From contig NZ_CP113910.1 of assembly GCF_024701375.2 (NCBI RefSeq), forward strand, positions 2,170,001-2,234,000: a stretch of 64,000 nt of DNA, given 5' to 3'. The position numbers and the translations under genes were made by a program. Position 1 is the first letter of the stretch. Every line of letters starts with the position of its first letter. Shown here one piece after another: positions 61,340 to 64,000 of this stretch. The notes below the pieces were generated by a model, which did no database searches, was not told where the DNA came from, and was given only the letters and a program-made list of their open reading frames with translations. The stretch is from Streptomyces sp. KMM 9044 (GTDB lineage Bacteria > Actinomycetota > Actinomycetes > Streptomycetales > Streptomycetaceae).

Positions 61340-62042
61340 CGCCCTGCATTCACGAGCAGGCGGGCAGGACCGCCGCACCCACGTCCAGGACCCGCTCGAC
61401 ACTCAGTCCGTGGTCCGTCTCCCAGGGACGTCGCAAGAGGATCACAGCTCCCACGCCGAGCACTTCCAGGGACGCCGGGAGACCGGTGCCATTTCCGCCC
61501 TGGTGTACGCCTCGCCAGCCTTCACTCGCCGGTCCACCGTCGTTCGCAACCCTGCCCAGCGTCGGACGGGCCTGTTCGCTGTCGCGACTCATGAGACGCC
61601 GCTCGATCACCGCGTGGGCCGGCGCGCGGTGGCCACTACGGCACCGCGTCAGCGATGGCCCCCACAGAGCCCGCCGGAAGCCCGGCACGGGCACATGCTC
61701 TCAGGACATCCTGACGAGAGGCGGCGGGACACGCCCGTCAGTCACCGCGCGCTCTGACACCACGGGGGAGCACCCCAACCGGCCCGTCGCACAACCGGCT
61801 CGCTTGGCCTGCCCGCGCGCTCCGGACAGCCTCCTTGTTCGATTGAAGGGCGCACCATATACCCCCTACCCTTGTCCGAGGAAGCCATGATCTACGTCAC
61901 GGTGCATGGATCAACCACGACAGGGAATGATCCGGACAAGACGACCGAATGGCCCATTTCATTCTCGCGGGACATGCGCGGGACCGCGGGCCTGACAACC
62001 TGTCAGGTAAGCCGCTGACCTGCGAAAACGCACGGGAATCGG
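61340..62042. other. Right arm of the island, no assignable gene
   Basis: Seven hundred bp between the IS3 half and attR. A minus-strand open frame (61350-61694) has no recognisable domain. A 7-bp inverted repeat lies at 61991-62007, 36 bp before attR, and could be an integrase or excisionase arm site. Confidence 0.4.
61887..62018 (+). CDS. Possible 43-residue protein beside attR
   Basis: The frame MIYVTVHGSTTTGNDPDKTT... is preceded by GAGGAAG and by a promoter-like pair TTGTTC (61835-61840), 17 nt, TATACC (61858-61863). No homology is recognised. It is reported because position and signals resemble the small genes found at attachment sites, but it may be a chance frame. Confidence 0.25.
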   Translation: MIYVTVHGSTTTGNDPDKTTEWPISFSRDMRGTAGLTTCQVSR

Positions 62043-62090
62043 ACGGCCTCCGGAGCCGTGTGCGCAGGTTCGAATCCTGCCGGGGGCACT
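62043..62090 (+). repeat. attR: 48-bp copy of the tRNA-Arg 3' part
   Basis: Identical to 33513-33560. It lacks the acceptor 5' strand and D arm, so it is not a functional tRNA. It marks the chromosomal end of the island. Confidence 0.95.
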
Positions 62091-62165
62091 CCGGATCAAG
62101 CTTGTGACCTTCAGGAATGCGGGTCACAAGCTTATGCCCATGCCAAAGACGCAAAACGCAAGCGG

Positions 62166-62205
62166 TGGGGTGGGGTGGGGTGGGGTGGGGTGGGGTGGGG
62201 TGGGG
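62166..62205 (+). repeat. (TGGGG)8 tandem repeat
   Basis: Eight exact pentanucleotide units, 76 bp past attR. The eight G4 runs with single T spacers make a strong G-quadruplex sequence on the plus strand and a likely slippage hot spot. Confidence 0.97.
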
Positions 62206-62337
62206 TGCTGCCGTTTCGGCCTGGATTGTTTGCAGCAGCCTCACGGGGCACACCAGCCCCCATGCGGCCGGGCGACTTGCAGGAGCGACTGGAGACGGCT
62301 CTCGCCGCCCGGGGTCCTCTCGGGTTGCGGTCAGTCG

Positions 62338-62883
62338 TCACATCGGAATCTCGAAGTGCACCGCGGCGATGCCCGGTCCGTGTTCGCCGGTGGTACGGGC
62401 GTCGAACACCTCCTTGGCCACGCTCCGCCAGAAGGGTTCCGTCCCCTTGATGTTCACGTTGGTGTGGAGGTAGATGCACTCGTAGCCCGGCGTGTCCGCG
62501 ATGAAGTCGCATGCCGCGCCGACCAGGGTACGGGCGGGCCCTCGGCGTCGGTGGTCGGGCCGCGCGTAGACGCGGACCAGTGGGGCGGTGGTTCCGGACG
62601 GGTAGCGTTCGGCCAGCCAACGCGGGTGGGGCGGGTGGTTGGGACCCTGTGACCGCACGCCGGTCGTGGCAACCACCTCGCCGTCGTGAACGGCCACGAT
62701 CAGCAGGTGCCGGGGATCGTCGAGATACGTGCCCTTGATGTCCACCACGTCGTGATGCCACTGGGGCACGTACCCGTAGCCGAACTCGTTGCAGAAGGTG
62801 TCGAACATGACGCGGCGCGCGCCGTCGACGTCGGCCGGTGTCGCGGGGCGCACGGTGTACTCGTGGTGCGCGGCCTGGGTCAC
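62338..62883 (-). CDS. GNAT-family N-acetyltransferase
   Basis: A 181-residue protein with the GNAT fold: EYTVRPATPADVDGARRVMF at the start, then HLLIVAVHDGEVVATTGVRS, the acetyl-CoA pyrophosphate loop ARPDHRRRGPARTLVGAAC (Q/RxxGxG/A variant) and a C-terminal strand with FWRSVAKEVF. Substrate unknown. GTG 62883 has GGAGGAG 6 nt upstream. The next 380 bp to 63263 contain only a doubtful frame ending GGPGTVHRYRADTPGGAR, whose stop overlaps the following GTG. Confidence 0.85.
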   Translation of the reverse strand: MTQAAHHEYTVRPATPADVDGARRVMFDTFCNEFGYGYVPQWHHDVVDIKGTYLDDPRHLLIVAVHDGEVVATTGVRSQGPNHPPHPRWLAERYPSGTTAPLVRVYARPDHRRRGPARTLVGAACDFIADTPGYECIYLHTNVNIKGTEPFWRSVAKEVFDARTTGEHGPGIAAVHFEIPM

Positions 62884-63263
62884 GGGGGCTCCTCCGTCTG
62901 GCGTGTGCCGAGCGCACGGCAGCGTCGGCAGCGGGACCCGGGAGCCGCGCCGCCCGGGTCCCGCCACGCTAGCCAGCTGAAAACACTTTTCAAGAAGGCT
63001 CGGGGCGCGTCCCGGCACCGGGCAATGCGGGCCCACACGGCGCGCGTCCGCCGCCGGCACCGTCCCGTCGACGAGGCACACGGCCGCGGTGTCGTCCGCT
63101 CAGGTGTCGCCCCGGCTTTCGCCCAGACCGGCAGCGCCGTGCTGCCCCGCTTCCCGGGCCACGGAGTGAGCGCGGTGTGTGCGGAGCCGTACCCCTTCTT
63201 CTGGCTGGACGGCGGCCCCGGCACCGTCCACCGCTACCGCGCCGACACTCCGGGAGGCGCCCG

Positions 63264-63470
63264 GTGACAGCGACCGCCCCCACCGATATACGGTCCGCCG
63301 CCCGCCCGGAGCTGCTCACCCTGCGCGGTCGTACCCCCGTCGTGCGCATCACGGCCGGCCTGCCGGAACCGCACCCCGGCTTCTGGGCCAGGCCCGAAGG
63401 GCTCGCCGCGGGCGGCATGAAGGCCCGGGCCGCCGTTTCCATGCTGGTGGGCGCACGCGAGCGCGGCCGG
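63264..63470 (+). pseudogene. Fragment of a cysteine synthase-like PLP enzyme
   Basis: GTG 63264 opens about 69 codons with ELLTLRGRTPVVRITAGLPEP and AAGGMKARAAVSMLVGARERG, the N-terminal fold-type II pattern in which the K of GGMK is the PLP lysine. The similarity ends abruptly at about 63470, where another frame takes over. Confidence 0.6.
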
Positions 63471-64000
63471 GATCTTCGCCGTCCTCACCGTCGCGCAGGC
63501 CCTGGTCCTGCCCGCCCGGGAGGTCGAACCGAGCAGGGGCACCGTGCTCGTGGACTGGCGCGAGGTCCTCGGCAACCGGACCTTCCTCGCCTTCGCGCTC
63601 GCCATGGCCGGCGACAACCCCGAGCTGTACGAGGCCCGCTTCCCCGACCCCGACCGGCTCGCCGGACGCTGGACCGAGGACTGCCCGCGGCGGCACGGGG
63701 CGGGCCCGCGCGTGCTGGACATCGGCCGCGGCAGCGGCCGCGACGCCACCCACCTGCGCGGCGCCGGCCGCAGGGTGACCGGCGCTGACCTCTCCGAGGC
63801 GATGCTCGCCCACGCCCGCACCCACCCTCCCGGACCCGAGTACGTCCACACCGACCTGCACAACTTCGACCTGGGCCGGGCGGCCTTCGACGCGATCGTC
63901 TGCCTGGACAGCGCCCTGCTGTACTGCCACACCAACAACCAGCTCGACGGCTTTCTCGCCTCCTGCCGCCGCTCGCTGGTCCCCGGCGGACTGCTGGTCG
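63471..64000 (+). pseudogene. MFS fragment fused to a SAM methyltransferase, cut by the window edge
   Basis: In one frame, an MFS-transporter-like stretch (GIFAVLTVAQALVLPAREVE... WREVLGNRTFLAFALAMAG) runs into a class I methyltransferase (ELYEARFPDPDRLAGRW, motif I VLDIGRGSGRDATHL with Arg for the usual Cys, VTGADLSEAMLAHART, AFDAIVCLDSALLY). ATG 63604 could start the methyltransferase alone. The mixture looks like successive deletions joining three genes. The 3' end is outside the window. Confidence 0.6.

Larger units (their letters stand above)
33513..62090. mobile_element. 28.5-kb genomic island in tRNA-Arg(CCG)
   Basis: It is bounded by 48-bp direct repeats of the tRNA 3' part and carries a tyrosine integrase remnant beside the left repeat. 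No replication initiator, FtsK/SpoIIIE-type transfer protein or excisionase is recognisable, so it is now a fossil of an integrative element. Its cargo is a sugar operon, an AviRb-like methyltransferase, glutamyl-tRNA synthetase, regulators and at least four insertion sequences plus one group II intron. The 35,831-59,139 segment has been inverted between two ISAs1 copies. Confidence 0.93.

Noticed and set aside
62043..62090. Second tRNA-Arg gene
   Set aside because: Only the 3' part from the anticodon stem is present. There is no acceptor 5' strand or D arm, so it is the attR repeat.
62104..62253. CRISPR-like array at the GGGGT repeats
   Set aside because: Units are 5 bp without spacers. This is a microsatellite, and no cas gene is present.

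Overview
The window is high-GC actinobacterial DNA, almost certainly a Streptomyces chromosome. The GC-rich third positions, GTG and TTG starts, leaderless -10 boxes, family 18 chitinase promoter repeats, long RGD-rich Rho and the gene order atp operon / MraY-family transferase / glyA / prmC-prfA-rpmE / rho / thrB-thrC-hom / lysA all agree with the core of a Streptomyces chromosome. 

Layout. Positions 1-33.5 kb are conserved chromosome, mostly on the minus strand. From the left they hold a truncated ATP-binding protein, a STAS protein, a 3-hydroxyacyl-CoA dehydrogenase, a decayed M15 peptidase, a PduO-type cobalamin adenosyltransferase, the scar of a deleted two-component system, a secreted chitinase with its direct-repeat operator, and the whole F1Fo ATP synthase operon read right to left (atpI-B-E-F-H-A-G-D-C). 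After these come envelope and translation genes (undecaprenyl-phosphate sugar-1-P transferase, SHMT, tyrosine phosphatase, Sua5, prmC, prfA, rpmE, LCP protein), rho, the threonine/lysine genes, the ArgS-like protein NrtL, a lone response regulator and tRNA-Arg(CCG). 

Positions 33,513-62,090 are a 28.5-kb genomic island integrated in that tRNA-Arg. A 48-bp copy of the tRNA 3' part is repeated exactly at the far end, and a tyrosine integrase remnant lies beside the left copy. The island is heavily rearranged. Two ISAs1-family copies in opposite orientation bracket a 23.3-kb segment that has been inverted: the two halves of one IS3 element, with the matching 10-bp target duplication, now lie at opposite ends. 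That IS3 element also carries a group II intron in antisense, and there are a second IS3 copy and a dead IS1380-type element. 

The island cargo is a nine-gene, mostly stop/start-overlapping sugar operon (UXS-like decarboxylase, PhyH-type oxygenase, GT2, GT/CgeB-like, pyruvyl transferase, SDR epimerase, HAD, GT2, GT4). It ends next to a SpoU-type methyltransferase that closely resembles, from memory, the orthosomycin-resistance enzyme AviRb. The island also has a glutamyl-tRNA synthetase, three XRE-type regulators, an HFCD flavoprotein, a YdcF-like protein and truncated phosphotransferase and Mrr-like nuclease genes. My best candidate for an undescribed system is this saccharide operon with its apparent ribosome-protection gene. 

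Positions 62.1-64 kb are chromosome again: a (TGGGG)8 tract, a GNAT acetyltransferase and a mosaic of gene fragments ending in a methyltransferase cut by the window edge.
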